Below, piece after piece: positions 19,928 through 38,790 of a DNA stretch of 64,000 bases (position 1 is its first letter; each line of letters starts with the position of its first letter). Source of the stretch: Pempheris klunzingeri. Taxonomy: Eukaryota > Chordata > Actinopteri > Acropomatiformes > Pempheridae. The stretch covers positions 14,141,874 through 14,205,873 of the forward strand of contig NC_092014.1 in NCBI RefSeq assembly GCF_042242105.1. The letters run 5' to 3'. Position numbers and translations under genes: made by a program. The notes below the pieces were generated by a model that worked only from the letters and a program-made list of their open reading frames with translations, was not told the DNA's origin and did not search any database.

Positions 19928-21778
19928 CTGGAAGAGAGGAGATCTTTGGTTTGAGAGGGTTTTAATTGAGAAAGTGGTGATCTGTGCTTCAGTCTTTGTG
20001 TCCTGCAACTAAAACACTGCTTACATGTACGACATATACAAACAACACATATAACATGAATCAAGTTTGAATAGATGCTTTAATTTTGTAAATGCTACTA
20101 ACATCTATGTGTGGTTATGGTGTATGATGAATACCAAACACCTTAAAGTTCTTTATAATCACTTTGGCTTAATTTTCAGAGCAGAATTTCAATTATAGCT
20201 GCAACTAATAACTATTTTCATTATCGATTAATCCAAAGATTTTCAGTTTACAGTGACATAAGACATTGACTTAATGACCTAATTGACTTAAATGATTAAT
20301 TGATTGTTGAACTAAGTGAACACTGGACTACTATTTAGCTCTAATTTCTTTCATGCCAAGCTCTTGTTGCAAAGACACCTCATGTTAGTATAAGGTTTCA
20401 TTTCTAAAGACATACAGATCACTAAATCACTTCAAGGAGTTTATAAAAATGTCTCCTTATTCTAACAGCCGGGTGACCGTCATTGTAACACCACTGCTGT
20501 GCATTTCTGTCCGTCTCTGTACTTTAAAAGTACTGTATGTATTGGCCTTTTATTAATGTCAAACCAAACGTGGTTTTAATGTTTTATGCACTCCAGCAGC
20601 GCAGAGGTTAGTGCGTTTCCACAAGAGAGTGAAATACCAAATGTTTCACGTCTTAACACATGACAGAAGCAGATTCAATCAATTAAAAATCACTATTTTG
20701 CCTTGTATGAATCTAAGATCGAGTGTAAAGTCAAACTCTTGAGCAAATTATTAATATCTACAGTAATAAACCATAATCTGTGACTAATTTGAACATTTCC
20801 TAAAGGGGTTCTTGCATCATTTCTGAAATAACCTCAAATTCTAGCAAATGAGATCTGGAATATGTTTGACAGCATTATTTCATACTAAAAAATAAAAATT
20901 AATTATTACAAAAACATAGAAATTATACATATTTTGCATTCTATGTGAAATTTTGAGGTCAAAATGAGAAGTATAAAACTAATGTTAAATTTAGAAGCAC
21001 TGGTTCACCACATCATCAGCTTTTTTTCATTTTTTTTTATCACTTCCTGGTTCAACATCACCATCTAGTGTCAGTTGCTGTTTGTGCATCCACATCAATA
21101 CTGTCATCCTCACGTTTTCCATCCCTCTGAAGTTTGTTTAAGGCTGTTTCCTGGCAGCAAAATGTCATTCAGCACATCGTTATCTTTGACAAACTGCATG
21201 CACAAGATGGTAAATAAACCGGTTCACAATAGCAATGTACAGCTGTACGAAAAAAAAGGCTACAGCCTGCAAAACAAGACATAACAAATATAATGTGACA
21301 ATATTCTCTTTTCACCTGCAGTAATAAGGATTTAAAAGTAACACTTGGTCCATAAACTGTTAAAATAGCCTGTAGAGGTGAGATTGCAGCCTAAAACTAG
21401 ACTGCTTAGACCAAAACAGTCATTACAAAACATCAATATTAGCCTTTTTCTCGCACGTCAAAGCTTTTGCTGCTTTTTTAAACGCTATTTGAACTCTACT
21501 CCATTATTACAGCGTGACAACATACACAACGCTGTCAAGCAGACGCCCAACAAAGACCACTGTTGTATTTGAAAGCGAATATGACAATTAGGCTTTTATT
21601 CGCAGCTTTATGATCTTTTTAGCGAGTAACGCAACCACGTTTTCAACAACGCGGGAAATCTACGAGACTTTATCGCCGGTTTTGTTGCAGGTTTGCGTCT
21701 GTAAGATGTTTCAAGTAAAAGAAAGTGATAAAACCGATAAACCAGTTTTGTTTTAGTGAAAGTGACAGTGCAGCTCAC
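19928..21778 (-). other. fam114a1 intron 1
   Basis: Lies between the non-coding first exon and the ATG exon. AT-rich, with a dispersed repeat fragment near 20195-20310. No hairpin resembling mammalian mir-574 (an intronic microRNA of FAM114A1) was seen, and there is no GT tract like that of its precursor. Confidence 0.5.
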
Positions 21779-21900
21779 CCGTCTGGTGTCAGCCAGCAGC
21801 TCCTCTTCCGCCCCGCCACGTCGGCAGGCCGGTGCTGCTGACCGCCCCGAAGAGTAACAACAAACAAGATGGTTCACTGCCTCAAGGGCAACTGTCGACC
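21779..21900 (-). other. fam114a1: fam114a1 non-coding first exon and promoter (approximate 5' end)
   Basis: The minus strand here is the most G+C- and CpG-rich DNA between the two genes. It ends in a strong donor, CCAGACGG|gtgagc, exon end 21779, which pairs with acceptor ctcttccag at 19928-19930. The transcription start is not visible; 21900 is a guess. Confidence 0.5.
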
Positions 21901-22462
21901 ACTGTAGATACTGTAGCCACAGCAAGAAGACAAGTGTTTACTAACTATAGCTAACACCTGCTCACCACTCAACTTGCTAGTTTGAGACAATGCTCTGCAA
22001 AATGGCCGCTTTACAACGATAACCATCACATAAAAAATGTTTTTGTTTTTGTTTTTTTTACCGCTATGATAAACGTTTAACAAGCCTAAAGAGGGCTTAA
22101 TCCGTCTTTATTGAGTGTAGAGACATGTAATCCCATTTTTGACAATTTATTTGCTATATCAATGGAAAGTCATCCTACGGTCACATTTTTTTAACATGCA
22201 CTGGTTTTTTTTACATTGCGCGTTTAAAAATGCAGCGGTTGTATTTGTAGACGGAAGTGGGAAGAAGTGAATCATCTCGCATCGCTTGGATATTGAAGTT
22301 AAAGTCGGAAATGTAGTCGACGTGTTTTTGAATTGTTACCCACACGACTCGAAAAGCTCAACAAGTAAACTCGGCCCGTAAATAATTAAAGAAACACTAA
22401 TGAAAACAAATAATTAATGGTGACAAGTTAAATAAGCTCAGTTTAACACAGAGATGCACGTC

Positions 22463-22534
22463 GGCTCGTTGGTCTAGGGGTATGATTCTCGCTTAGGGTG
22501 CGAGAGGTCCCGGGTTCAAATCCCGGACGAGCCC
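22463..22534 (+). tRNA. tRNA-Pro, anticodon AGG
   Basis: A 72-nt cloverleaf. Acceptor stem GGCTCGT pairs with ACGAGCC; the anticodon stem CTCGC/GCGAG closes the loop TTAGGGT with anticodon AGG; T-loop GTTCAAA sits in the B box. No intron, no encoded CCA. A run of nine T (22537-22545) just downstream is the RNA polymerase III terminator. As far as I recall the sequence equals the vertebrate tRNA-Pro-AGG consensus. It stands alone between klf3 and fam114a1. Confidence 0.97.
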
Positions 22535-22536
22535 TG

Positions 22537-22545
22537 TTTTTTTTT
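22537..22545 (+). terminator. RNA polymerase III terminator (T9)
   Basis: Nine consecutive T beginning two nt after the tRNA-Pro discriminator base. Confidence 0.9.
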
Positions 22546-23395
22546 CGTGAAAATAATTTGCTGATGAAATACGTCAAATAACCGTGTTATGATATGGTAT
22601 CGTGTAATGAATTATATTCAGCTTCCTTTAATCACACACCCTGAGGCTTTTTCTTAAACTGTGAGCATTTGCACATTCTTTGGTCAATCATATTGTAAAG
22701 TTTTAGAATATATATGTTTTACATATTTCAATTTCTTTTTTTTAATATTCATGACTCTTGACTTTTCTTACTTTGTCAATTTTGACCAAAGCATATGACA
22801 TGATGGCCGTTGCATCTGATAAGGAATAATTAATTTCAACTTCTTTATGTATATTAGGTAGCCATAAAAAAAATCCATGAAATCCATTAAAAAATGTCAT
22901 AATTTATTAGTTGATTATTTATAATTTATTATTGAATCTGAAGTCAAACCCACTGTGAAAAAATATTAAATTATAATGATATAAAACTGAGAAAAAGAGC
23001 AAATCTTCACATTTTAGAAGCTGCTGCCAGTTTGATAAATCACTTAAATGATTAAAAATATATATATTAAAATAGTTTCAAATTAACCTGTTACAGCACA
23101 AACACGCGTAAAAAATTTAAGACACAGCACTCAGTTATGCAAATATTACCAATAAGTTTATTAAGTGGTATGAATATTGTTTTAAAATAATGCAAAATTG
23201 CAGATAGACCTGTACAGTTATATGTTCACAGTTTAACATGTTCCCTTTGAATTGCCAACGTTTAGATGAAAAAGAGATAGAGAGGGTTTATTACAGGCAC
23301 AACATTATAGAAATGTAAAATATCCATTATGAGTATCAAAATCATGCTTAATAAAAACCTTTAATTGCCCTTTCAGTCTAATTATCATTTATAAA

Positions 23396-23433
<38 letters not shown>

Positions 23434-24597
23434 TACAACTTATATTTGCAGAGATACAAAAACATTTACAAGCTAAAACCACAAAGAATATCCAGAGGCA
23501 AATGCAGATCAGTTGAGCCGTTACATTCGGTGTGTGTGTGTGTGTGTGTGTACATATGAATAAAAGAAAGAGTCCTACCTTTTTCTGGCATTACGTGATT
23601 AGAAAAAGACAAACCAAGGCACCTGTTAAATGTTTTGGATCAAACTGACCAGCAGATGTATGAATAGAAAAAACTGGTGATTAAAAAATGTTTGGCTTTG
23701 GGAATGTTTTTTATGTACATATATATATTTATATATAAAGTGCACATTGGAGACATGTACAAAGACGCTATAAACAAAACCATTTTGTTCTCCAGAAGCT
23801 GTAAAAGCAGAAAGTTGTGCTCTATTGATTTTGTAGTAGAAAACTATTTTCTATCTTATGACCTTTTGATTTAAAAAAAAAACTTGAATTAACCGGCATT
23901 TTCTTTCAAATTACACGTCCTATAGGGCTGGCTGGAATATAACTCACCTGCTCTTGAAAATCAGATCAAAGAGTGAATTTCCCTGCTTTGCACTTTGTAT
24001 TTTTCCCATTTAAAAGTGTCACATAATTGAAGGCTACCACGTGACACCACGGTGTCACAATAAACAATAGTTCATACAGATACATAAACTTGAGACACAA
24101 CTAGAGACACGAGACATTTCATTGCTTTTACCCTTAAACCAACCGAGTGGTGTCTTTTCCTCACTAACACAATAATGCCCCTGTGCAGCAACTTTCACAT
24201 TTCTGAATGAAAACATAAAAAACACTTCACTCTCACACCTGTTTTTTTCTTTTTTAAACCCAAATACCAAAAGCACCCCAGACCGAGGCTGAGCTGCTTC
24301 TATTAAGTGCATGTTTTCTGCTGTGTGTGCTGTCAAACGTGTGCATGTATGTACAAGAGAAAGCGAGCATTATCTACCTGTTTTTGTTTAAGTCACTTCA
24401 TGATGTAAGCTTGTAGAGGCAGATGAGGTGTGTGGTGTTTTATTGTGGCGGTCCATGAAGGAGGAGTTAGCTTTAGCATTATGTCACAGATAGCTGTAAG
24501 CTGAAGTATGCATGACACGGTGCACAGTAGGTATGGTATGATACATTCTGGAAAGTTTCACATTATATTGGCCTAGCTAGCAGATGACACGTGTGAG

Positions 24598-24630
<33 letters not shown>

Positions 24631-25137
24631 TTAAGTCCACAACCTTTACTTAAATGCATGCAGTGAAATGACAGCTGATGTTGTATATAGAAGCTTGAGC
24701 ATGCCCTATGCGCCTTTGGCTTAAACTGAGAGCGGGTGTCAATGCAGTTTCTGCAGCCACACAAGAGGGCGCTGATCTCAGGCCAGCTGAGATACTGCAA
24801 CCTCTTTTTAAAAAAGTGCCTGGACTGGACACCGCTGATCAGAGGTCCAGCGCAACAACATCATTTCTATTATAATGATCAAAATGAGCTGATGATAAAT
24901 ATGCAGACAGGATAAAAAATTGATGGATGGTTAGATGATTATCAGACTGACACCAGCTCATATTCAGGCTAATGAGGTGAAAGGGTCTTTACTTGCACCC
25001 TGAGGAACATTTCCCCGCCCCCTGTCCGAGTCCAATGTATAAGGCCAGCTCTTTAAATTCCCCCCTCAAGTCAAAGTGGTAGAGTCCAATGTTGAAAACC
25101 AGCATCGAGTTTCTTTCAAGTTGCCCGGTGGAGGGTT
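22546..25137 (-). other. klf3 downstream region, probable long 3' UTR
   Basis: No coding exon on either strand. Minus-strand AATAAA sites occur at 24439-24444, 23287-23292 and 23157-23162; a long AT-rich 3' UTR for klf3 of 0.7-2 kb fits. Contains microsatellites (AT)n at 23396-23433, (GT)n at 23530-23550 and (GT)n at 24604-24631. There is no large single-exon ORF, so no TLR gene is present here. Confidence 0.4.
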
Positions 25138-30251
<5,114 letters not shown>

Positions 30252-30390
30252 GGCTGCACAGGCCAGGCTCCTGCAAAATAAAACACACACAATACAGCCA
30301 TCAGTACATTTACACACTCTGCTCACACATGTAAGAGTCATTTTATTCACTTTTATGTTCAGTATGGATTAAAATAGATGATCCATGACC

Positions 30391-30983
30391 AGTGATGGAA
30401 GAAGAACTCAGATCCTTTATTTAGGTAACATACACAAAAATGTAGAAGTACTCCATGCAAGTACAGATCATGAATTTAAAACTACACTTAAGTAACAGCA
30501 TAGAAGTATTATCAGCTACATGTGCTTAAAGTTTATACTTGTTTTGCAGAAAACCAGCACCTATGACTGACCCAGGGGTTGGCTCACCCCAAAAGGTCAC
30601 AAGATGAATCTGAGGGGGTCGTGGGATGATTAATGGGGTCAGAAAACATGGATTAATATTTCAGATTTTTTTCTCTAACCTTTGACCTGTTTGTGAAACA
30701 TTTGATAATTTTAACTCTGTGGGCCTCAAAACTGCTTTTTTAAAAGAAGCCATGTGAGAAGTTTGAAGGGGAACTGTTGGAACATCTGAACGTGACAATG
30801 GGCCTCGTCCAGAAACTGCTCTCTTGTCAGGGTGCAAAGGCCCAAAATGTACAATAATTCCCTCTAAAATGTGGTGGAGAAAAAAGTGGCGTAAAATGGA
30901 AATTCTGAAGTAAAGCACAAATTCCTCATAATTGCACTATGTCCAATGCTTGAGTAAATGTACTTGGTTACATTCCACCACCA
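30391..30983 (+). repeat. Dispersed repeat with inverted-looking ends, klf3 intron 1
   Basis: Left end 'agtgatggaagaagaactca'; right end 'gtacttggttacattccacc', whose reverse complement resembles the left end. The interior includes 'ggggttggctcaccccaaaa'. No ORF. It looks like a non-autonomous element of about 590 bp; the family is recognised but not named. Confidence 0.55.
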
Positions 30984-33824
30984 TCAATAACCCTGTTAAT
31001 TTGTCTTGTTTTCATCTTTTACTGTTAAACTGCCACCACTCATTTTTTAAACTAAACTTTACTGAGGCAAAGGTAAAAGAAATAAACAACAAAACTGTTC
31101 ACACACACCTCTTTGAGAAGTGATTAAAAATAAATCATGTAAATTAGAGGGAAGCCTGGACAAGTATTTGTGTCTGAAAAGTGTCTCAAGTGTGTGTCAG
31201 CACTCTCAACTTCACTTCCAGTAAATCACAGACAACAGCCGAATATAATTTTTCTGTCAGATTTTACACATCTTCTCCTCCTCTCGGCTTTTTCTGCCAG
31301 AAGCTCACACTGCCAATCGTATCTGTCTGACAGTTTGGAAAACAATTAACGGTATGTGAGTCGCCTGAAAATACCGCTCGCTCAGACAATGGTATGCTTT
31401 ACGATGGGGTCGTTTTACAAGACTGCGAGTTACAGGTGTGATGTGGCTGCGAACTGCCCAGTGTCAAAGGCTAGACAGTGATAGCACCTCACACATTTCA
31501 AACAGGCAGACACACGCACCACCCACTGAGGCCTGCTGAGTGTTTGGATCAAAAGCGTGTGAAGTTTCAAAGGTGGTTCCAGTTACCTTGGCTTTGAATG
31601 GCCAGGTGCAGCTGTGATGACTCTCTGTTTGTGCCTAAACGAGTATGTTTATGAGCGTGGTTCTGTGTGTGTGTGTTCAGTGGAGCGTTAAGGCAACACG
31701 AACTGTCAAAGAATGTACCCAGAGGGTGTATGTGTGTGTGACCTGATTAAAGTCCACGGTCTGGAGACAAGTTAGCCTTTAATTATTAACAAATGGGCAA
31801 GAACACAGCGTCACACCCTAACACACACACGCACGCATGCACGCACTCACACAGAGTGCAGATGGGGAGCAGACCAATCAGAGAGCAGGATGCTTGCTGC
31901 TGGGTCAGGAAGGGTGTGAACATGACGACTGAAGCCTCACCCTTCGCCCGGCTCCAAAGAAACAAAGAGACTGCGGTCAGGTGGAGAGAGTGTGTGCGTG
32001 CGTGCGTGTGTGTGTGTGTGTGTACATATGTCTTAGAGGGAGTGTTTTCTAATCCGGGTTTGTATTGTATTGTAGTTCAACTTGAGGTCAAGCAGTTGTT
32101 CTATTGTGGTTGTGAATCACACACAGAGGTGGCAATAAGAGCAGGTATGAAGCACAAACAGATGGATCACGAAACAGGAAAAGGACAATAGAAGCAGTTC
32201 GTAAGTGTACAGCGTCAGCATATAGCACACATGTATTTTCCCTAAACACACACGGGAAATTTTAACTGTCCAAAAGAGTGTCTGAAAAATCACTGGCCGC
32301 TGTGGAAATCCCCACACCTTTGTGTCTAAATATTCCCCCCTCACTACTGCTACAGAAACGCAATGAGCACTTGGACTGAAAAAGAGGGACTTGTTCATAT
32401 CTAACATTCACATTTCCAAACAAGGAAACACAGGATCATTGATGAAAGCACCAGAAAACAGGCCCAGACAAAGTAATCTAGTTACAGTCCAACACGTATG
32501 TTTTTAATGATTATTAGTGATTTGACTGTTTATTTTTTCAGTTAATTGTTTAGTGTAGAAAATGTCAAAAAATTGCAAAAGACCAGATATTACACTTTAC
32601 TTTAAGCCACTTTATTTGGTGTTTAGTAGATTTTAGTAGATTCAGTAAACATGCTAATAACACATTGTTATTGAAGCACAGTGAAGTGTTTATTAATATA
32701 TTTGCTAATAACTATAACTCTTCCTGCAGGCAACAGTAACTGGATGTTGATCTTTAAACACATAAGGAAAAATAATATTGTAAAAAATCTTAAAATCTTC
32801 ACAGGCAAAGTAATAATTGTTACAAATACTGTAAGTTAACACTTTAAACGTCATTCCAGGTGCTTCCCAACCACATTATAGTGTGTTATAAACCATTTAT
32901 TTAATGTCTGGATACAATGGGTTACATATGGGCCCTTAAAGTATTATCAGATATTAAGTTAGCAATGATATAATAACTAAAAACATGGCCAAATCCTCAC
33001 ATTGGAGAAATAAAACAAACAAAAAAAAATACCAAACACAAACAAAAACACAGTTGTGGAGTCAGACGTGGGTGACATGTTGTTTGATCTCTGAAATACA
33101 GAGAATGATCTTGTACCCGCAGAGCTGGGCTGAGCTGGAGGGAGATTTACAGCCAGGTGTGTACCTGTGAGCTCATGAGTAATGTGTACCTCCACGAGCA
33201 CATGCGCATAAATGTTCAGGTGCTGAAGAAAATGTTATAACTACCTTTTAGAACATCCCCAGACAGATATCACTTCTCATCCAAAAATGTAACAATCCCC
33301 TGCAGCACTCGCCACATGCTGAAATTTCCTTGAAAGCACACAGTCAAGTGAACATACCGCTCCTCTCAGGGGTCGTGCAGTATTGCCTCTCACGTTCCTG
33401 CTCACATGAAGGTGACGTATGTAGTCTGAGACACAATGACACATTACATTGTAGTTTAGTAGTCTAAATCTGCTTGTAGCTGGTTTGAGTAATCGGGACA
33501 ATTTGCGTGATAGTGGGTCAAAAAATAGCAGCATCTGAATGGAGGTGTTTGCCAGTTGTTTGGGGTTTACCACACAGGGAAATTAAGAGGGCGACAGCAG
33601 GATGGAGAGTGGGGAGCACGGCCTTGTGAAAAAGACAAACTTTCCCCGCGGGGTGTATCATAAGAGAATAAATACAATGAGACACAGAAAGTTGAGACAA
33701 TCGCAGGAAAGAAATGTAATTTAACTGCGCGGCATCTCCCTCCGTACACCTCCACAAACCGTAAGTCCTCAGGAGTGAAAATACCATGCAGCTGGAGCTT
33801 GTTGATTTGTGCTGCATTTAGAGC

Positions 33825-34110
33825 TGCAACTATTCGTCAGTTAGACGGGAAATTTATCAGCAGCAACTGTATTGATAATTCATTACTCATCTAAACCGTT
33901 TTTCAAGCAAGAACACCAAATATTGCCGACTTTAAGATTCTCAGTTCTGAGAATTTGCTGATTTAATTTGTTTTATGTAACTGAGAATTAAATATCTTTG
34001 GGTTTTGAGGTGTGGCTGCCAAGACATTTTAAGACATTATCTTCAACTTAAGACCAAATATTCATTGATAACAAGAATAATCATTAGCTGCTGCCTTGGT
34101 TGCACTGATC
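33825..34110 (+). repeat. Dispersed repeat in klf3 intron 1
   Basis: Begins 'agagctgcaactattcgtca', contains 'ttaaatatctttgggttttg' and ends 'gataacaagaataatcatta'. It belongs to the same family as 955-1165 and 5480-5820 and is nearly complete. Confidence 0.55.
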
Positions 34111-34689
34111 TTCTGACAGATTGAAACATGTCAAACTGATCTGAAGGAGGACAACAACCTCTTTCTGTGAGATAGACATCTCAAAGCTGTTGCACCTCTG
34201 CTACATCAGAGCATCTCCAGTGTAGATCCCTTAGATGTAAAATCAAAGGACACACATACACAGAGATGTGGAGGAACTAGCGTTAATTGCAGCTTTTTGA
34301 AAAAGAAGCAGCCCTACCTGGGTTGTTGAGGAGTATTTTCTCCCTGTGCGCTCTACATGTGGGTGTGTGTTTGTGCATGTCAAGTGTGGTCTGCAAATAT
34401 TGTCCTTCTAGGTCAGTAGAGCTACTGTGTACTCAACCCCAACCCACTCTGCAAACACTTCCTACACCCCTCGCTCGCTCTCCCTCACTCACCCTCACCC
34501 TCCAGATCTTCCTCTGCACCTCTTCCTCACTCGCTCCTCAGCAATCACTCACGTCTTTACTACTGTATTTATCTGAACCACACACCACCCCACACTCTTT
34601 TTCTCTCCCTCTCAATGAATGATATAAAACAACATGACTGAAGGGGAAAATATTGTGGCTTGGAGTCCCTGGCTACTGACACAACCACA

Positions 34690-34692
<3 letters not shown>

Positions 34693-34732
<40 letters not shown>
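34693..34732. repeat. (CA)n microsatellite
   Basis: About 20 uninterrupted CA units in klf3 intron 1. Confidence 0.95.
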
Positions 34733-34735
<3 letters not shown>

Positions 34736-34960
34736 TATACACACTTACAGCCGCACATCAAGTTTCTGCTAGCTCAACAGAATACACACACTAAATCACT
34801 AAAGGACCAAATTATTACAGACACGCACACATGCTCAAATACACAGAGACACAAATGGGGCTGCACACACACACCCGCTAATGGCAACAGGCTGGAGATG
34901 ATGAGATCACCAGAGAGACCAGAAACCTCCAGACAACAGCTTTGTCCAAGAACACGCCAC

Positions 34961-34961
<1 letters not shown>

Positions 34962-35011
<50 letters not shown>
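34962..35011. repeat. (CA)n microsatellite
   Basis: About 25 uninterrupted CA units in klf3 intron 1. Confidence 0.95.
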
Positions 35012-35014
<3 letters not shown>

Positions 35015-36401
35015 GAGCCTTCATGTCCTTGCTTCTCACTCTGTTGCCTTTCTTTACCGCCTCTTTTACCTTGTCAGTCTCACCTCATGTTTTGATCACA
35101 AATCGCCAGACTCAAAACATGTACCTAATCGCTTGCAGTATCGAACTTCATGTAGGTCCGCATGCTGTAGCTCGACTCACCTTGTTACCTATTTACACCC
35201 CTCAGGGGACACACTAATTATTCTTAATTTACGATTGTAATTACGTGACTCATCAAGGTGGCAAGCTAACATTCCTGCGTTTAAATTTTCCTTTTTCTGA
35301 GCTCACCTCCGATGTATTTTCTTATTGCACCACACTCCATCTGTTGCCCTCCACTCACTCCTTTACTCCTTCTTTCAAGCTCTCACTCACCCCCTACTGT
35401 ACCCCCTTGGTCCCTAATTTCAACCCCTTACCTCACTTCCTACCCCTGACTCCCCCCATAATGCCTAATATGCCCTGACTTTGACTCCTCTCACTTTATA
35501 GCCCCTGCTGAAGCCCCTTATCCTCTTATTTTGGCTTCCTATTCTCTCATCTAAGCTGCCTAGCCCACTCCTCCCATCCTTTAACTCCCCCAAACACACA
35601 CGCACATAAACACACATACAGAGGCACGTAACCCCTCTCTGCTCCTCTCCAGCAGACTGTAGAACTGCAGGCCTGCAGACCTCAGGGGAAGCCAGAGGGG
35701 GCCATCAGCAGGGGAAAGGAAACAGGATCCATCATCACACACACATGCAAACACATGGATACACGTATTCAAAGACACACCGGAGTTGACATAAGGCTCA
35801 AACACTGACAAAGACACACACGCGTGTGCACTTCAAGCCGTACTTGTCAAAGAGCAGCGTTTTGAGGCTTTCCAGACAACTGAGGACAGAGGGAAGGAGA
35901 GAACGAGAGAGCCTGCCAACGAGAAAGAGAGAGAGAAGCGGAAGCCCTCAGAGTTTAGTCTGACTGTTATTATTTCCACACTGCGTGATGGGTCGGGGGG
36001 TGTAAAGAAGAGGAGGAGGAGGAGGAGGAGAGTGAAGCCAAATGGGGGGTGCTGCTGCAGGGGGCCTGTGGTTTCCTGTCTGCCCCCCCCACACACACAC
36101 ACACACACACACCCCACACCCCTCCCACACTGCACCCCCCTACCCAAAGAATGAGAGGAGAAAGGGGGGAATAGAAGAAGAGAAAGGGCAAAGAAAACAG
36201 CCGCTCTGACCAAACTATGTCAAAATGGAAGTGGAAAGAACAAGGCAGACAGAAATGGGGAAGAAAACGAAGTGGGTTTCAACCAAAATATGACAAAACT
36301 TCAATGAACCTCAAACATGGGGAGGGGGCTGGTGGTAAGAAAGAGCTACACAGTCACAGTGGCTCAATCCAGTGGTTTAAAAGCGGTAACAGACACACTG
36401 C

Positions 36402-36404
<3 letters not shown>

Positions 36405-36443
<39 letters not shown>
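36405..36443. repeat. (GT)n microsatellite
   Basis: About 19 GT units in klf3 intron 1. Confidence 0.95.
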
Positions 36444-36445
<2 letters not shown>

Positions 36446-36628
36446 ACGTGGCTGTGCGTGTGCTGGCACGCATATGAAGTTGTGTAACAAGTTACAGCTT
36501 TTTACGTTTATAGCTGTCTGTGGACCACAGTGTCCTTATTTCCTTAACTCCTACTGGAGAATCACCAACCATTCAGCATCCAGGAGTTTAATGTTTAGCC
36601 CCAATGTTCCCTAGGACATGCCCTTTGA

Positions 36629-36631
<3 letters not shown>

Positions 36632-36677
<46 letters not shown>

Positions 36678-36725
36678 GTGTGTGCGCGCGTGTGTGCGTG
36701 CATGTGTGCGTGTGTGTGTGTGTGT
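36632..36725. repeat. (GT)n with GTGC/GCGC interruptions
   Basis: Ninety-four nt of alternating purine-pyrimidine DNA including GCGCGTG; potentially Z-forming. Followed within 250 nt by (GA)n at about 36957-36982 and another at about 37174-37201, all in klf3 intron 1. Confidence 0.93.
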
Positions 36726-36951
36726 ACACACTCTTGCGCATTTTGTTCCACCAGATAACATCAGCATGTTGATTGAGGGAAAAAAGGCGTAGGGTAGGGT
36801 GGGGTATTTGGGGTGTGTGTTCATGAGTGTGTGTTAGTTCTAATGAGACAAGTAAATAAGAAATGAATAAAAAAAGAGAAGTCAACCCATCTTTTTCTTC
36901 TTGCTTAAACTGTTCAAGAGTGAGAGAAGAGTGTAAAGTAAGACAAAGAGG

Positions 36952-36982
<31 letters not shown>

Positions 36983-37169
36983 GTCGCCCTCATTCCACCC
37001 GTCCACCCCCCACATCCATATCCCTCTCTCCTCCCTTCTTTCTCCCTCTTTCTCTCTCACTCCAGGCTCTAAACAGGATAAGGGCTTCATATGCCAAGTG
37101 GAATGTGTGACGCAAGCCTCAGCCTTGAAACAAAGCACAGGAAACAGGGAGAGACAGAGACGGAGGAGC

Positions 37170-37202
<33 letters not shown>

Positions 37203-37559
37203 TGTATTGTCAAGGATGTAGTGAAACGAGAGGGCAGACAAAGAAGCTCAGGTGTGACTGAATGTTTGAATCTTTCACTCTGTAACACACGCACACACAC
37301 ACACACACCTGTCACATGTGTGTGTAACACTGCACTCAGCTCTGACCCCACGCAGCAACACTGGAGATCACCTCTCACACAGCACTGCTTGATTCTGCAT
37401 CAGCATCAGATTCAGCCTCTGCTGACGGCTTGTCAACGTGAACTACAACCAAGGCAATAAATCAACCAACCAACAGAAAATCAGCAACAACTCTGATTAT
37501 CAATGAAGTGTCAGTCAGGAATCCAACTTCTCCAAAGTGAAATTTCATAGCTTTTGTGT

Positions 37560-37690
37560 GTTTTTTTTTTACATTGTTTTAAATTGATTATCTTTGGATT
37601 TTTGACAAAATAAGACAAAGTTGACACCTTTTAGAAACTGAAGAATGGATCCCTTGATTGAAAAAAAATAATCAACAGATCAACTGAGCC
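37560..37690 (+). repeat. Dispersed repeat fragment in klf3 intron 1
   Basis: 'aaattgattatctttggatt' followed by 'caacagatcaactgagccct' marks a decayed member of the family at 5480-5820. Confidence 0.45.
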
Positions 37691-38341
37691 CTGACTGATC
37701 ACACCAAATCTAATATCTGTACCTAAGTACCTAATCTCTAGATCTAGACCAGATTAAAATCCTACATTATGTGGCCACAGATTGTTGAATGTCATTAACA
37801 TTAACAAAAGAAAGGGACGACACATCACTATAAGACCTCTTTCTCCCTCACAATCATGTATTTGACCTTTCTTTTTCTTCTAATTCTAATCAATTAATTA
37901 AAACAACACTGTGTTCTATAAAAGGCTCCAGGCTATAAATAGCATTGTCTCACTTATCAGCCAGCTCAAGATCATTAGTCGTGGGGGCAATACATTTTAA
38001 AAAGTGACGCTCAGTTTTTCCTTCACTCTTAGAAATAAGATGAGTCCACAGGAAAATGTTGATTTAACACACAAAAGGAAAAAAAAAAAAAAACTGACAT
38101 AAAAACTCGAGTAATTAACTAATTGGACTAATTAATCTCACACGAGCAGCTTGATTTAATTAAAAAAGGACCCACAACCCTGAATTTATGGACTTCTTCT
38201 CTTTCCCATAATAAAGTTTGCTTTAATTCAACACACCACATCTAACCTTTAAAAGACCACCATTACAGTTACAGGCTTCACATCCGATAGGAAACAAGAG
38301 CAGCTCGGAGACACACTGAGGACATTTGGAGCCAAACTTAC

Positions 38342-38560
38342 TTCTCAGATGGACGATACAGTCTATTCCTGGAGGGGAGACGGTGACAGTTTGACGGCTG
38401 CCTCGCTGAAAGGCTCCCTCTCTCTCTCTCTCTCTCTCTCTCTGAGAAACTCAATTAGGCAACTCCGCAGAAAAAGTGACGCAGGCGGCGATCAGCGCTG
38501 CGCTGCGTCCCTGACATCAGACATCAGACACCAGGCTCTCAGAAAACAGGACGATCCGGC
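38342..38560 (-). promoter_or_regulatory. klf3: klf3 non-coding first exon and CpG-rich promoter (approximate 5' end)
   Basis: On the minus strand a strong donor, GAGAA|gtaagt (exon end 38342), follows a CpG-rich stretch (gcgctgcgctgcg, cggcgatc) that stands out from the AT-rich surroundings. It would splice to acceptor tttgcag at 30271-30273, giving a first intron of 8 kb. Further upstream (38705-38752) the minus strand has CCACCCCGCCCC, a GC/CACCC box. The start site cannot be fixed from sequence, so the 5' limit is a guess. Confidence 0.5.
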
Positions 38561-38749
38561 GATCGATGGCTCCGCAAAACTTCCCGAAGTTACGAAACTC
38601 CCTCTTTCTCTCTCTCTCTGTGTGAGTAAGTGAGTGAGTGAGTGTCTCTCTCCGTTTTTGTCGTTTAGAAACTTGCTGTCACATGATCCGCTGTCTGTCT
38701 GTGCTCCGTGGGGTCGGGCCGCTGGGCGGAACCGGGGCGGGGTGGTCCG

Positions 38750-38751
<2 letters not shown>

Positions 38752-38790
<39 letters not shown>

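Noticed and set aside
19922-20008. N-terminal extension of fam114a1 (29 codons upstream of the chosen ATG)
   Set aside because: Crosses a good splice acceptor (ctcttccag) that places the ATG six nt into the exon.
19928-21778. Possible mir-574 homologue in fam114a1 intron 1
   Set aside because: No GU-rich hairpin of that kind is present in this intron.
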